The notes under the pieces were generated by a model. It saw nothing but the letters and a program-made list of their open reading frames with translations, had not been told where the DNA came from and made no database searches. Shown piece after piece: positions 48,408-59,563 of a stretch of DNA of 64,000 bases. Source of the DNA: Pseudoclavibacter soli DSM 23366 (GTDB taxonomy: Bacteria; Actinomycetota; Actinomycetes; Actinomycetales; Microbacteriaceae); contig NZ_AUIC01000004.1 in assembly GCF_000423505.1 (NCBI RefSeq), forward strand, positions 1 through 64,000, given 5' to 3'. The position numbers were made by a program, and so were the translations under genes. Position 1 is the first letter of the stretch. The number at the start of each line of letters is the position of its first letter.

Positions 48408-50074
48408 TCGCGCAGCTCGCGGCGAATGACCTTGCCCACGTTCGATGTGGGCAGCTCGTCGCGAAACTCGATGTAGCGCGGCCGCTTGTAGCCGGTGAGA
48501 TAACGACGCGCATACTGACGCACCTCGTCTTCGGTGAGGGCGGCGTCAGCCGGCACGATGAAGGCCTTGACGACCTCGCCTGAGTGCGCGTCTGGCACAC
48601 CGATGACCCCAGCGGCTTTGATGCGCGGATGCCCCGCCAGCACGTCTTCGACCTCTGTCGGGTAGACGTTGAATCCGGAGACCGAGATCATGTCCTTTTT
48701 GCGATCGACGATGGTGAAATAGCCATCTTCGCGCAGCACGGCGATGTCGCCGGTGGCGAGCCACCCGTCTGCCGAGAGCACCTGGGCGGTTTCTTCGGGC
48801 TTGTGCCAATAGCCGGCCATCACCTGCGGGCCGCGCACGTAGAGATCGCCCGGTTCGCCGAACGGCGCTACCTGGCCGTCGGCGTCGAGCACCTTGATGT
48901 CGGTCGACGGCAGGGGAATGCCCACGGTGCCGATGATCGGCTCTGCCCACGTCGGGTTCACGCTGACCACTGGTGAGGCCTCGGTGAGCCCATAGCCTTC
49001 GAGCATGGGGCGCTGCGTGAGGTCTTGCCACTCGTAGGCGGTGGCCGGTCGCAGAGCCATGCCGCCTGCGACAGTGAGTTTCAAGAAGTCGAAGTCGGCT
49101 CGACGGAAGCGATTGTTGTCCAGCAGGGCTTGCGCGAGAGTGGAGACCAAGATGATGACCGAGGTGCGGTAGCGAATGATGGTCTTGGCCAGAGCGTCGA
49201 CCTCGCGCGGGTTGGTGACCAGCACGTTGTGCAGCCCGTAGGCAAAGAAGCACATGCAGTTCACGGTCATGCAGAACACGTGGTAGAGCGGCAGTGCAGC
49301 AAGCACGACCTCGCCGCCCTCGTCGAGCACGAGCTCCATCCAGGACATCATCATTTGACCGTTGGAGATCAGGTTGGCGTGCGTGAGCATGGCACCCTTG
49401 GGGGTGCCCGTTGTGCCGCCGGTGAATTGCAGCAGGGCGACGTCATCTGGGCCGGCTTCGGGGCGCACATGCTGCAAATCTGCGCCATGAGCCAGCGCAT
49501 CGCGCAGCCAGACCGCCTGCGGCAGCGAGTATTTGGGCACCATGCGCTTAACCGCAATGCCTGCATTAATCAGGTGACGCCGCGCACCATGGAACAGATC
49601 AGTGGGGCGAGTGACGATGACATGCTGCAGCGTGGTCTGATCGTAGATCTGCTCGATTTTGTCGGCAAACACATCGAGCACCACGATGGCCTTGGCCTCG
49701 GACTGGTTAATGACCTGTTTGGTCTCGTGTGCGGTGTACAGCGGGTTGGCGTTGACCACGATCAGGCCGGCCTTCAGCGCGCCGAACAACGCCACCGGAT
49801 ACTGCAGCAGATTGGGCATCTGCAGCACGATGTGATCACCGGGACGCAGCCCCAGCGCTACTTGCAAATATGCGGCGAAGTCATCGGAGAGCTGCCCCAC
49901 CTCGGTGAAACTCAGGGTCTGCCCGAGGTTGGTGAAGGCCGGGCGGTCGCCGAAACGCGCACAGGTCGCGTCGATGAGATCGGGGATGCTGCGGTGCTGC
50001 AGCGGGCCGATGGTTGTCGGCACATTGGCCGGGTACTGAGCCAGCCATGGCTGCGGGAAGTCGTTAGCGGACAT
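48404..50074 (-). CDS. Long-chain-fatty-acid-CoA ligase family protein
   Basis: 556 residues. Activates a carboxylic acid to acyl-AMP and then acyl-CoA. A3 motif LLQFTGGTTGTPKGAMLTHA near residue 215, A5-like GYGLTEASPVVSVNP near 350, A7/A8 LATGDIAVLREDGYFTIVDR near 435 and GFNVYPTEVEDVLAGHPRI, and the catalytic Lys in TGYKRPRYIEFRDELPTSNVGKVIRREL at the end (seen in shorter pieces as TSNVGKVIRR). Substrate chain length is not readable. AGGAGAG precedes the ATG. Divergent from the MntR-like gene; linked to the mannosyltransferase. Confidence 0.9.
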   Translation of the reverse strand: MSANDFPQPWLAQYPANVPTTIGPLQHRSIPDLIDATCARFGDRPAFTNLGQTLSFTEVGQLSDDFAAYLQVALGLRPGDHIVLQMPNLLQYPVALFGALKAGLIVVNANPLYTAHETKQVINQSEAKAIVVLDVFADKIEQIYDQTTLQHVIVTRPTDLFHGARRHLINAGIAVKRMVPKYSLPQAVWLRDALAHGADLQHVRPEAGPDDVALLQFTGGTTGTPKGAMLTHANLISNGQMMMSWMELVLDEGGEVVLAALPLYHVFCMTVNCMCFFAYGLHNVLVTNPREVDALAKTIIRYRTSVIILVSTLAQALLDNNRFRRADFDFLKLTVAGGMALRPATAYEWQDLTQRPMLEGYGLTEASPVVSVNPTWAEPIIGTVGIPLPSTDIKVLDADGQVAPFGEPGDLYVRGPQVMAGYWHKPEETAQVLSADGWLATGDIAVLREDGYFTIVDRKKDMISVSGFNVYPTEVEDVLAGHPRIKAAGVIGVPDAHSGEVVKAFIVPADAALTEDEVRQYARRYLTGYKRPRYIEFRDELPTSNVGKVIRRELRD

Positions 50075-50148
50075 CGTTGCTCTCCTGCCTGATCACCCGT
50101 CCCATTATGCCGCATGCCACTGGCAACGACGGGGAATCAGCAGCCCGC

Positions 50149-50160
50149 TACAATCGGCGT
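50149..50160 (+). promoter_or_regulatory. mntR-like gene -10 box giving a leaderless mRNA
   Basis: TACAAT (50149-50154), 6 nt, then ATG at 50161. No Shine-Dalgarno. On the opposite strand CATAAT (50104-50109) may serve the divergent ligase gene. Confidence 0.6.
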
Positions 50161-50835
50161 ATGCAATCTGCCGCCGATCTCTCGCAGTCGAACCAGGACT
50201 ATCTCAAAGCGATTTGGCAGCTCGGCGAATGGTCAGATGCACCGGCGACCACCGGGCAGATCGCCGAACGCCTCGGGCTCACCAGGTCGACGGTGTCAGA
50301 GGGGGTGCGCCGCCTTGGCGAACAGGGGTTCCTCGAACACGAGCGCTACGGCACCATCGTGCTAACGCCGGCCGGTGAGGCCGCAGCCGTGCAGGTGGTG
50401 CGACGGCACCGCATCATCGAGACCTTTCTGGTCAGCTACTTGGGCTATGACTGGGATGAAGTGCATGACGAGGCCGAGGTGCTCGAACACGCCGTGAGCG
50501 ACTTGATGGTGCAGCGACTCGACGCCCGTCTGAACCACCCCACCCGAGATCCCCATGGTGACCCGATCCCCCAGCCCGATGGCAGCATCCCGGTGCTCGA
50601 TGCCGGTCCGCTGAGCGAGGTGGCCGTCGGCACCACAGTGCGAGTGCGCCGGGTCTCTGACGAGAACCCCGAAATGCTGCGCTACCTGACCGGCATCGGT
50701 CTGGGCATCGACAGCGTGGTCACGGTGCAAGGTCGTGTCGAAGTGGCCGGCACCATGACGATCGAACTCAACGGCCGCTCGCTCGACATCGGGCTGCCCG
50801 CCGCCCGCGACATCCAGGTGGCTGATCAGGCCTGA
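50161..50835 (+). CDS. DtxR/MntR-family metal-dependent repressor, MntR-like ligands
   Basis: 224 residues. Winged helix QDYLKAIWQLGEW, TGQIAERLGLTRSTVSEGVR and RLGEQGFLEHERYG (1-65), dimerisation domain HRIIETFLVSYLGYDWDEVH (to about 140), C-terminal SH3-like domain. At the positions that decide metal choice it has Asp (in QDYLKA, where DtxR has Met) and Glu (VHDEAEVLEH, where DtxR has Cys), the pattern of manganese-sensing MntR. MntR's Glu11 position is Lys here. Start at 50161 is chosen by the -10 spacing; the frame opens at 50077 without similarity. No manganese transporter is in the window; its 3' end overlaps the convergent ABC gene by 10 nt. Confidence 0.88.
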   Translation: MQSAADLSQSNQDYLKAIWQLGEWSDAPATTGQIAERLGLTRSTVSEGVRRLGEQGFLEHERYGTIVLTPAGEAAAVQVVRRHRIIETFLVSYLGYDWDEVHDEAEVLEHAVSDLMVQRLDARLNHPTRDPHGDPIPQPDGSIPVLDAGPLSEVAVGTTVRVRRVSDENPEMLRYLTGIGLGIDSVVTVQGRVEVAGTMTIELNGRSLDIGLPAARDIQVADQA

Positions 50836-52559
50836 GCCGGTTCGACGCGCGCCAGCCCCTGCTCGTCGATGTGCACGACCGGCCCGGGCCACTTCGCAGC
50901 ATCGTCGGTATGCGACACCCACAGCACCGTGCCCCCTTGGCTGCCACCCAGCACCAGGGAGCGAATCTGACGCGCCGTTTCGGCATCGAGCTGTGAGGTG
51001 ATCTCATCGGCCAGCAGGATGGGCGCGTCGGTCAGCAGCGCACGCGCGACTGCCAGCCGCTGCAGTTGGCCACCAGACAGGCGAACTCTGCCGTGCCCAG
51101 CACCCAGCACGCTGTCGAGCCCCTTCGGCAGTCGCTCGATCAGCTCGCCCAGACGCACCTGCCGGCACACTTCAAGCAACTGAGCGTCGGTGGCGTCGGG
51201 CACACCGATGCGCAGGTTCTCGGCGATGCTGCGGGTAAACACGAAGGTGCGCTGGTCGATCACGGCCACGCGGCGCACGAGATCGGCTCGCCCCATGCTG
51301 CGCACGTCGACGCCGTCAATCGAGATGCTTCCAGCGTCGGCATCCCACACGCGGGCGATCAGATCGAGCAGCGTCGATTTGCCGCTGCCGCTCGGGCCGG
51401 TGATCAGCACCTGTGCGCCAGCAGCAATGCGCAGATCGGGCACCTGCAGCGCAGCGGCTGAGTCACCGTGCGAGAAGCGCAGATCGTGCACGCGAATCTC
51501 AGCCCCCGATGCATCTGTTGTCGAGGCCGATGCACGCGGTGCGATTTCAGCAGAAGGTTGCGTCTCAGGGGTCGGCTCCGGCACCGCTGGCGTGGCGTCA
51601 AGCACTGACTGCACTCGGGCAGCGGCCGCGCAGACCTGCCGCCATTCATTGACGAAGCCGACCACGGGCTCTGTGCTGGCGAACGCACCGAAGGTCAATG
51701 CCAACGCCACAGCAGCAGGGGCCAGGGTGAGTCTGCCCGCAGCCACGTCGAACGCTGCGAGCACCGATACAGCCACAAAGGTGGCCAGCCAGAGCATGTC
51801 GAATGCCAGCTGACGGCGACGCGCCAGCGCACCCAGTCGCGCTGCGGCACGGGTGCGGCGCTCCCCCAGCGCTGACCAGTCTGCGCCGCGCGCAGCAAAG
51901 GCATGCAGCCCACGCAGATCTTCACGTCCGGCGCACGTCTCAGAGATGTGCTGCGAGATGCCGCCGGTCACGGCAGCATCAGCTGCGGCAGCGCGGCGAC
52001 CGGCACCCGGGTACATCAGTGCGACCGATATCGACAGCAGCAGCCCGAGGGCCAACGCGGTGGCAATCGGCCATCCGGCGCACACCCCAGCCGCCACCGT
52101 GAAGCCAGCGCTCAGCAGCACGGCGCTGATGCTCGGCACAATGGTGTGCGCAAAGAACACCTCGAGCCGGTCGATGTCGCGCGTTGAGCGCGAGAGCAGG
52201 TCGCCGGTGCGCGCTCCCGTGGCCACTGCGGGCGCCTGCGGCACCAGCGCGGCGAAGAAGCGCACACGCAGCCTCGCGAGCACGGTGAAGGCGACGCGAT
52301 GCCCGAAGTACTGCTCGGCGTAACGGCTCAGCCCTTTGACCAAAGCGATGCCCACCATGATCAGCGCGGTCTGCCACAGGGGCACCGCGTCGGTCACCAC
52401 CAGCACCGCCCCGACCGTCAGCGCGGCCACACCGCTGGCCTGAGAGATCAGCCGGCACAGCAAAGAGATACTGAGTGAGCCGCGAAAGCCCCGCGTCATC
52501 GGCAGCAGGCGCCGAATCGTCTGAGGCGTCGATGCGTCAGGATGCTCGGCGCGCGTCAT
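50826..52559 (-). CDS. CydC-like ABC exporter half-transporter of unknown substrate
   Basis: 577 residues. About six membrane helices in residues 30-300 with the CydC-like RYAEQYFGHRVAFTVLARLR (near 78); nucleotide domain has ITGPSGSGKSTLLDLIARVW near 385, LSGGQLQRLAVARALLTDAP near 490 and ILLADEITSQLDAET. An Ala/Thr/Pro/Glu-rich linker of about 35 residues separates the halves. Start overlaps the stop of the next-upstream ABC gene as ATGA. Together they make a heterodimeric exporter. It is not the cytochrome bd CydC, which is present elsewhere in the window. No substrate clue in the sequence. Confidence 0.85.
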   Translation of the reverse strand: MTRAEHPDASTPQTIRRLLPMTRGFRGSLSISLLCRLISQASGVAALTVGAVLVVTDAVPLWQTALIMVGIALVKGLSRYAEQYFGHRVAFTVLARLRVRFFAALVPQAPAVATGARTGDLLSRSTRDIDRLEVFFAHTIVPSISAVLLSAGFTVAAGVCAGWPIATALALGLLLSISVALMYPGAGRRAAAADAAVTGGISQHISETCAGREDLRGLHAFAARGADWSALGERRTRAAARLGALARRRQLAFDMLWLATFVAVSVLAAFDVAAGRLTLAPAAVALALTFGAFASTEPVVGFVNEWRQVCAAAARVQSVLDATPAVPEPTPETQPSAEIAPRASASTTDASGAEIRVHDLRFSHGDSAAALQVPDLRIAAGAQVLITGPSGSGKSTLLDLIARVWDADAGSISIDGVDVRSMGRADLVRRVAVIDQRTFVFTRSIAENLRIGVPDATDAQLLEVCRQVRLGELIERLPKGLDSVLGAGHGRVRLSGGQLQRLAVARALLTDAPILLADEITSQLDAETARQIRSLVLGGSQGGTVLWVSHTDDAAKWPGPVVHIDEQGLARVEPAQA

Positions 52560-54208
52560 GATGCCTCCCCCGTGTCGTTGCCGGTTTGGCTGGTGATGCG
52601 CCCGTTGGTCAGTTTCAGCTCGCGACCGAACCCGCTGAACAGCTCGGGTTGGTGTGTGACCGCCACGATGGCCAGATCTGTCGGCAGCTGAGACAGCGAC
52701 TGCACCACCTGACGGGCGCGCTGCTGGTCGAGACCGCTGGTGGGCTCGTCGACGAGCAGCACGTCAGGGCTCGGCACCAAGGCCCGAGCAATGGCCAACC
52801 GCTGTTGCTGACCGCCGGAGAGCCCGGCGCCGAGCTCGCCGACCGGCGCATCGAGGCCGTCGGGAAGTTCGCGCACGGCATCGGCCAGGCCGGCTTCGCG
52901 CAGCGCCTGCCAGAGCCTGGCATCGTCGGCACTTGGCTCGCCCAGACGCAGGTTGCTGCGCACCGTGCCCGAGAAGATGCGGGGGTTCTGCACCACCGAG
53001 ACGATGGTGGCCCCGGCGCGGCGTCGCACGGCACCACCGGAAGCCGCCAGCGTGCCTTCGAGCAGGCGCAGCAGCGTGGTCTTGCCTGAGCCACTCTCGC
53101 CCACCATCACCAGACGATCACCCGGCGCCACCGTCAAGTCGACGTCGTGAAGCACCGTGCGGTCGCCATCGACGATCACTGTGGCACCCGCCAGCTGCAG
53201 CTGTGCATCGCCGGTGGGCGGTTCAGCTGCTCGCGCTGTGGCAGACGCCGCAGACGACTCGACTCCGAGCGCCCCCGCCAGGCTTGACTCGGCACGCTTG
53301 CCAGCGGCTCGCAGATAGAAGAATCGTCCCACTACATCGAGTGGTGCGCTCATCACCAGCGCGCAGAGCACCAACGCGGCGCCCACGCCTGCGGTCAGTG
53401 CACCAGTGTGCACCCGCAGCTGCGCGATCACCGTCGCCGACCCCACCACCGACGCATAGAACACGGCGTCGAGCGAAAGAATAATGGTCTGATTCACCCG
53501 CAGCAGCCGCATGATCTCGCGACGCTGGGCTTCGCTCGAGGCCGCGATGCGCTGCAGCGTGCGACCGCCGGCGCCATAGAGTGAGAGCGTGCGCAGACCC
53601 TGCAGCGATTCGAGAAACTCGACCGACAGCTGCCCGGCTCGGCGCCGGTAGCCCGCCATCGATTTGAGGGTCAGCCGCTGCAGCCCGCCGACCAGCACCG
53701 TAGCCACGATGGTCGCCGCCAGCAGCACCAGTGCTGCCGGCAGATCGACCGACACCGCGATCACCACAATCACCACAATCGGCGCAACGACAGCCGCAAC
53801 GATCGAGCCGTGGAACTGTGCCCGGAAGGTCGCGTAGTCGGTGATCGACGAGGTCGCCAGACGTGCGGCTGCACCGGGATCGATCTGCTGACCGTCTCGG
53901 GTCACCCCGGCATAGACCCGCTCGTGCAGATCGCCGACAATGGTGGTCGAGGCGGCGTCCTGCATCCAATCGGCCAACCAGCGAAGCGCAACGGTGAGCA
54001 CTGCCCAGACGATAAGCCACGAAACTGATGCGGCCAGTGATTCGCCAGCCAGGGCTCGATCGAGCAGTCGGCCGGCACTAATCGCCGTGGCTGCCAGCGC
54101 GGCGGTTGCGCCAAACCCCGCGATCAGGGATGCCCTGGTGCGCGAGTCTGCCTGCTTCGGCACGGTCAGGCGCGCCGCTGGTGTACTGCTGCCGGGATGA
54201 GCGCTCAT
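52556..54208 (-). CDS. CydD-like ABC exporter half-transporter of unknown substrate
   Basis: 550 residues. Membrane domain 30-310 with YRRRAGQLSVEFLESLQGLR near 190 (CydD-like coupling region); nucleotide domain VMVGESGSGKTTLLRLLEGT near 370, LSGGQQQRLAIARALVPSPD near 470 and VLLVDEPTSGLDQQ. Both nucleotide sites of the pair look catalytically intact. Two nt separate it from the UPF0114 gene upstream and it is coupled to its partner downstream. Likely function is export of a small molecule or peptide; unknown. Confidence 0.85.
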   Translation of the reverse strand: MSAHPGSSTPAARLTVPKQADSRTRASLIAGFGATAALAATAISAGRLLDRALAGESLAASVSWLIVWAVLTVALRWLADWMQDAASTTIVGDLHERVYAGVTRDGQQIDPGAAARLATSSITDYATFRAQFHGSIVAAVVAPIVVIVVIAVSVDLPAALVLLAATIVATVLVGGLQRLTLKSMAGYRRRAGQLSVEFLESLQGLRTLSLYGAGGRTLQRIAASSEAQRREIMRLLRVNQTIILSLDAVFYASVVGSATVIAQLRVHTGALTAGVGAALVLCALVMSAPLDVVGRFFYLRAAGKRAESSLAGALGVESSAASATARAAEPPTGDAQLQLAGATVIVDGDRTVLHDVDLTVAPGDRLVMVGESGSGKTTLLRLLEGTLAASGGAVRRRAGATIVSVVQNPRIFSGTVRSNLRLGEPSADDARLWQALREAGLADAVRELPDGLDAPVGELGAGLSGGQQQRLAIARALVPSPDVLLVDEPTSGLDQQRARQVVQSLSQLPTDLAIVAVTHQPELFSGFGRELKLTNGRITSQTGNDTGEAS

Positions 54209-54210
54209 GG

Positions 54211-54885
54211 TCAGTGTGTGCCCGCGGACACGTCCGCCTGCCCGCCGCGTTCGTGGATGTTCACCCGCTGGATGCGCTCGATCCAGGCCAGCGCCACGGC
54301 CGAGAGGATGAACACGCAGTGGATAACCACCTGCCAGAGCACGCCGTTGAAGGTGTACTGCTCACCGGTGAGGGTGTGCTCGTCGCCTGCGCCCATGTCG
54401 CCGACCTCGATGAACGTCTTGAGCAGGTGGATCGACGAGATGCTGATGATCGAGATGGCCAGCTTGACTTTGAGGATGTTGGCGTTGACGTGCGAGAGCC
54501 AGTCGGGCTCGTCGGGGTGCCCGTCGACGTTGACCTTCGATACGAAGGTCTCGTAGCCGCCGATGATGACCATGATCAGCAGGTTGGCGATCATCACCAC
54601 GTCGATCAGGCCGAGGACGGTCAGCATCACCGTGGTCTCGAAGCTCTCCACCTCAGTGGCGTCGGCCGTGCCCGTCCACACGTGGTACACATCGGTGAAC
54701 AGATGCCACAGGTCAACCCAGAAGACGCCGACGTAGATGAGCTGGGCGATGATCAGCCCGATGTAGAGGGGAGCCTGCACCCACCGGCTGGCGAAGATGA
54801 TCGCACCGAGGGCGTTTGCAGTGGTGCGGTATGCACGCCCGGAGTCGGCTGGCCGGTCGGCGGACTGGGGGGTCGGCTCCGTCAT
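54211..54885 (-). CDS. UPF0114 (YqhA/TIGR00645) family membrane protein
   Basis: 224 residues. Four hydrophobic segments (APLYIGLIIAQLIYVGVFWV near 38, VMLTVLGLIDVVMIANLLIM near 85, LAISIISISSIHLLKTFIEV near 140, VVIHCVFILSAVALAWIERI near 190). SRWVQAPLYIGL and VMIANLLIMVIIGGYETFVS are family blocks. Function unknown. AAAGGT precedes the ATG. It is 2 nt upstream of the CydD-like gene, so it is probably part of the exporter operon. Confidence 0.88.
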   Translation of the reverse strand: MTEPTPQSADRPADSGRAYRTTANALGAIIFASRWVQAPLYIGLIIAQLIYVGVFWVDLWHLFTDVYHVWTGTADATEVESFETTVMLTVLGLIDVVMIANLLIMVIIGGYETFVSKVNVDGHPDEPDWLSHVNANILKVKLAISIISISSIHLLKTFIEVGDMGAGDEHTLTGEQYTFNGVLWQVVIHCVFILSAVALAWIERIQRVNIHERGGQADVSAGTH

Positions 54886-54922
54886 GGATGACCTTTCTGG
54901 TCGGCGAGTGGTGCACCGACGC

Positions 54923-56002
54923 TCAGCGCCGGGTGAGTGTGGTGTCGATTGTATAGCCAGGGCTCATCGCTGCGATGAAGGCGAGCATGCGCTCGGTGGC
55001 GTCGACGGCCTCTGGATATTCGTCGAGCAGCATCTGGTATTCGTGAGGCAGCGCCGGCTCGTGGTCGTCGTCGTAGAACAACGCGTCGACCTCGACGCCG
55101 AGCTCTTCGAGCCGCTCGGCCAGCAGCTGTGACTGCTCGAGCAGCGGGTCGCCGTTGCCTGCCGAGATGAAGGTGGGCACGAAATCGGCGGTGGCGTTGT
55201 CGATGACCGAGCTGTCGGCCAGCGCGGTCGAGGAGCGCCAGTCTCGCTCACCGGTATATGCCCACAGCACCGCGTCGACGAACTGCTGGAAGTCTCCGGC
55301 GTCGCCCAGGCGCTCAGCGTCGTAGGCGCCGCAGAACAGGATGGCCCCACGCAGCTGTGATGCGGAGATGCTCGGGGTGAGCACCAGCCGGGCCGCGGAC
55401 GTGCTGGAGGTCACCGCGGTGACCCAGTCGGCGGCGATCTGCGAGCCGGCGGAGTCCCCGGCGACGTAGAGCTGATCGGGGTCGATGCCGAGTTCGGCGG
55501 CATGGGCGACGAGATATCCGACGGCGGCGTCGAGCTGGTGCACGGCCGTCGGGTAGGTGGCCTCCGGCGAGAGCGTGTAGTTGATCTCGACAACGGTCAC
55601 CCCGGCGCCGGCGAGGGTTCGGGCATGGTTCTCCCCCGCCGATTTGTCGCCGCCGACCCAGCCGCCGCCGTGCACCCACACGATCGTCGGCCGCGCGGCG
55701 CCGTCTTCACCGGTGTACACGTCGAGCTGTTCGTCGGCGCGGTCGCGGTAGGTGTATGACAGATCGGTGATGGCGCGCACGTCCTGCGCCGCCCAAGCGG
55801 CGAGCTGCTCGTTGGCGCTGGTACCCGAGGTATCGAAGGCGTGTCTGATCAGCAGTGCGTACGGCCAGGGGCTGACCGCGAAGGCGACCCGCCCGATGAC
55901 GGCCAACGCGATGAAAGCGGCTGCGAGCATCCATGCGGTGATGGCGGTGCGACGCGCGACCCGACGCAGATGCAGGCCGGGCCCGGGGGTGCGAGAAGGC
56001 AT
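54923..56002 (-). CDS. Membrane-anchored or secreted alpha/beta hydrolase (esterase)
   Basis: 359 residues. A Pro/Arg-rich N-terminus and one hydrophobic segment (ITAWMLAAAFIALAVIGRVA) act as anchor or signal. The BD-FAE/esterase fold has the oxyanion motif VWVHGGGWVGGDKS near residue 108, nucleophile elbow VAGDSAGSQIAADW near 180 and a likely catalytic Asp/His in ISAGNGDPLLEQS and DDDHEPALPHEYQ near 275-315. Substrate unknown. Ends 37 nt before the UPF0114 start; may be read with that operon. Confidence 0.85.
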   Translation of the reverse strand: MPSRTPGPGLHLRRVARRTAITAWMLAAAFIALAVIGRVAFAVSPWPYALLIRHAFDTSGTSANEQLAAWAAQDVRAITDLSYTYRDRADEQLDVYTGEDGAARPTIVWVHGGGWVGGDKSAGENHARTLAGAGVTVVEINYTLSPEATYPTAVHQLDAAVGYLVAHAAELGIDPDQLYVAGDSAGSQIAADWVTAVTSSTSAARLVLTPSISASQLRGAILFCGAYDAERLGDAGDFQQFVDAVLWAYTGERDWRSSTALADSSVIDNATADFVPTFISAGNGDPLLEQSQLLAERLEELGVEVDALFYDDDHEPALPHEYQMLLDEYPEAVDATERMLAFIAAMSPGYTIDTTLTRR

Positions 56003-56057
56003 GAACTGAGCATAACCATGGTGAGGGTTGCGTGGCGGGTGCCGCGCGGTTTCGGCG

Positions 56058-56069
56058 TACCATTGACGA
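56058..56069 (+). promoter_or_regulatory. ilvD -10 box giving a leaderless mRNA
   Basis: TACCAT (56058-56063), 6 nt, then ATG at 56070. No ribosome site present. Confidence 0.65.
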
Positions 56070-57926
56070 ATGGCCTATTTACGCTCACGCACAGTCACCC
56101 ACGGACGCAACATGGCCGGAGCACGCGCTCTGCTGCGCGCCGCCGGCGTCAACGGAAGCGACTTCGGCAAGCCCATTATTGCCGTCGCCAACAGCTTCAC
56201 CGAGTTCGTCCCCGGGCACACCCACCTTGCCCCGGTCGGGCGCCTGGTCTCCGAGGCGATCACCGAGGCCGGCGGCATTCCGCGTGAGTTCAACACGATC
56301 GCCGTCGACGACGGCATCGCCATGGGGCATTCGGGCATGCTCTATTCACTGCCGAGCCGCGATCTGATCGCCGACTCCGTCGAATACATGGTCAACGCGC
56401 ACCAGGCAGATGCCCTGGTCTGCATCTCGAACTGCGACAAGATCACCCCGGGCATGCTGTTGGCGGCCCTGCGTCTGAACATTCCCACCGTCTTCGTCTC
56501 GGGTGGGCCCATGGAGGGCGGCACCGCAGTGCTCGTCGACGGCACGGTGCGTAAGCGCGTCGAGCTCATCTCGGTGATGGCTGGCACCGCCGACCCCAAC
56601 CTCTCCGACGAGAACCTTGCCCGGCTGGAGGAAAACGCCTGCCCCACCTGTGGGTCGTGCTCGGGCATGTTCACCGCCAACTCGATGAACTGCCTCACCG
56701 AGGCGCTCGGCATCTCGCTGCCCGGCAATGGCACCACACTGGCCACGCACACCGCACGCCGCGCACTCTTCGAAGAGGCTGGTCGTCTCATCGTCTCACT
56801 CGCGCACCGGTTCTACGACGATGACGATGCAAGCATTCTGCCGCGCTCGATTGTGACCCGCGACGCCTTCGAGAACGCGATGGCCATGGACATCGCGATG
56901 GGCGGCTCGACCAACACGATTCTGCACCTGCTCGCCGCCGCCCAAGAGGCTGGCGTCGACTACACCATGCGCGATATCAATGAGCTGTCGCATCGCGTGC
57001 CCTGCCTGTGCAAGGTGGCCCCGAACGGCAGCTACCTGGTCGAGGATGTGCACCGCGCCGGGGGCATCCCCGCCATCTTGGGTGAGCTGCATCGCGGCGG
57101 GCTGCTCAACGAGAACGTGCACTCGGTACACTCCGACGATCTGGTCGGCTGGCTCGACGAGTGGGATGTGCGCGGCGGCAAGGCCAGCGACACGGCTGTG
57201 GAGCTGTTCCATGCCGCGCCGGGCTGCGTGCGCAGCGCCAAGGCGTTCTCGCAGTCGGAGCGCTGGGAGACCCTCGATTTAGATGCTGCTGGTGGCTGCA
57301 TCCACGACGTCGAGCACGCCTACTCGGCCGACGGCGGCCTGGCCGTGCTGTACGGCAACCTCGCCGAAGACGGCTGCGTGGTCAAGACCGCAGGTGTCGA
57401 TGACTCAATTCTCAAGTTCTCTGGCCCTGCAGTGGTGGTCGAGTCTCAAGAAGATGCGGTGAGTGTAATCCTCGACAAGACAGTCAAGGCCGGCGACGTG
57501 GTGGTGGTTCGCTACGAGGGCCCCAAGGGCGGCCCCGGCATGCAGGAGATGCTCTACCCCACCTCGTTTTTGAAGGGGCGCGGCCTCGGCAAACAGTGCG
57601 CGCTGATCACCGACGGGCGCTTCTCCGGCGGCACGTCGGGGCTGTCGATCGGGCATGTCTCACCTGAGGCGGCCTCCGGCGGCACCATCGCGCTGGTCGA
57701 AAGCGGTGACCAGATCACCATCGACATCCCCAACCGCACCATCACCCTCGACGTACCCGACGAGGTGCTGGCGCAGCGCCGTGCCGCGCTCGAGGCGTCT
57801 CAGGGCTATCACCCCGTCGACCGCCAGCGCGAGGTGTCTACGGCGCTCAAGGTCTACGGTGCACTGGCGACTTCGGCAGACAAGGGTGCGGTGCGCGACA
57901 AGGCCAAGATCGACGCCATCTTCTGA
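56070..57926 (+). CDS. ilvD: Dihydroxy-acid dehydratase
   Basis: 618 residues. Fe-S enzyme of branched-chain amino acid synthesis. Cluster Cys are in [16 protein letters not shown] near residue 125 and [18 protein letters not shown] near 190. [20 protein letters not shown] and [17 protein letters not shown] near 520 are conserved. A leaderless start at 56070 fits the family N-terminus [19 protein letters not shown]. It supplies 2-oxoisovalerate, the LeuA substrate, but is not in the leuA operon. Confidence 0.97.
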   Translation: MAYLRSRTVTHGRNMAGARALLRAAGVNGSDFGKPIIAVANSFTEFVPGHTHLAPVGRLVSEAITEAGGIPREFNTIAVDDGIAMGHSGMLYSLPSRDLIADSVEYMVNAHQADALVCISNCDKITPGMLLAALRLNIPTVFVSGGPMEGGTAVLVDGTVRKRVELISVMAGTADPNLSDENLARLEENACPTCGSCSGMFTANSMNCLTEALGISLPGNGTTLATHTARRALFEEAGRLIVSLAHRFYDDDDASILPRSIVTRDAFENAMAMDIAMGGSTNTILHLLAAAQEAGVDYTMRDINELSHRVPCLCKVAPNGSYLVEDVHRAGGIPAILGELHRGGLLNENVHSVHSDDLVGWLDEWDVRGGKASDTAVELFHAAPGCVRSAKAFSQSERWETLDLDAAGGCIHDVEHAYSADGGLAVLYGNLAEDGCVVKTAGVDDSILKFSGPAVVVESQEDAVSVILDKTVKAGDVVVVRYEGPKGGPGMQEMLYPTSFLKGRGLGKQCALITDGRFSGGTSGLSIGHVSPEAASGGTIALVESGDQITIDIPNRTITLDVPDEVLAQRRAALEASQGYHPVDRQREVSTALKVYGALATSADKGAVRDKAKIDAIF

Positions 57927-57940
57927 TGTGCGACCGATAG

Positions 57941-59389
<1,449 letters not shown>

Positions 59390-59401
59390 CACCTCTCATA
59401 C

Positions 59402-59453
59402 ACGCACGATGGCGGCGGATGCCCGAGAGGGTTCCGGCGCCATCGTGCGTTTC
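59402..59453 (+). terminator. Terminator-like hairpin after gdhA
   Basis: Perfect 13-bp arms ACGCACGATGGCG (59402-59414) and CGCCATCGTGCGT (59438-59450), 23-nt loop, then TTTC. Confidence 0.7.
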
Positions 59454-59493
59454 AGCGCTGGGTGCACGCTCACTCGTCACCGCGTGCGACCGC

Positions 59494-59521
59494 TGGTCAC
59501 CACAGCACCTGTTGGTGACCA
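59494..59521. repeat. Inverted repeat between gdhA and thiY
   Basis: Perfect 9-bp arms TGGTCACCA (59494-59502) and TGGTGACCA (59513-59521), 10-nt loop. Lies 43 nt past the thiY stop on the minus strand. Probably the terminator region of the thiamine transport operon; no T-run. Confidence 0.5.
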
Positions 59522-59563
59522 ACGAGCACGCATCCTGACCAACGAACTCGCAGAAGCAGCCGA

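Noticed and set aside
50826-54208. Second cytochrome bd cydDC
   Set aside because: The pair resembles CydDC in fold but lies away from cydAB, which already has its own cydDC; called only CydDC-like.
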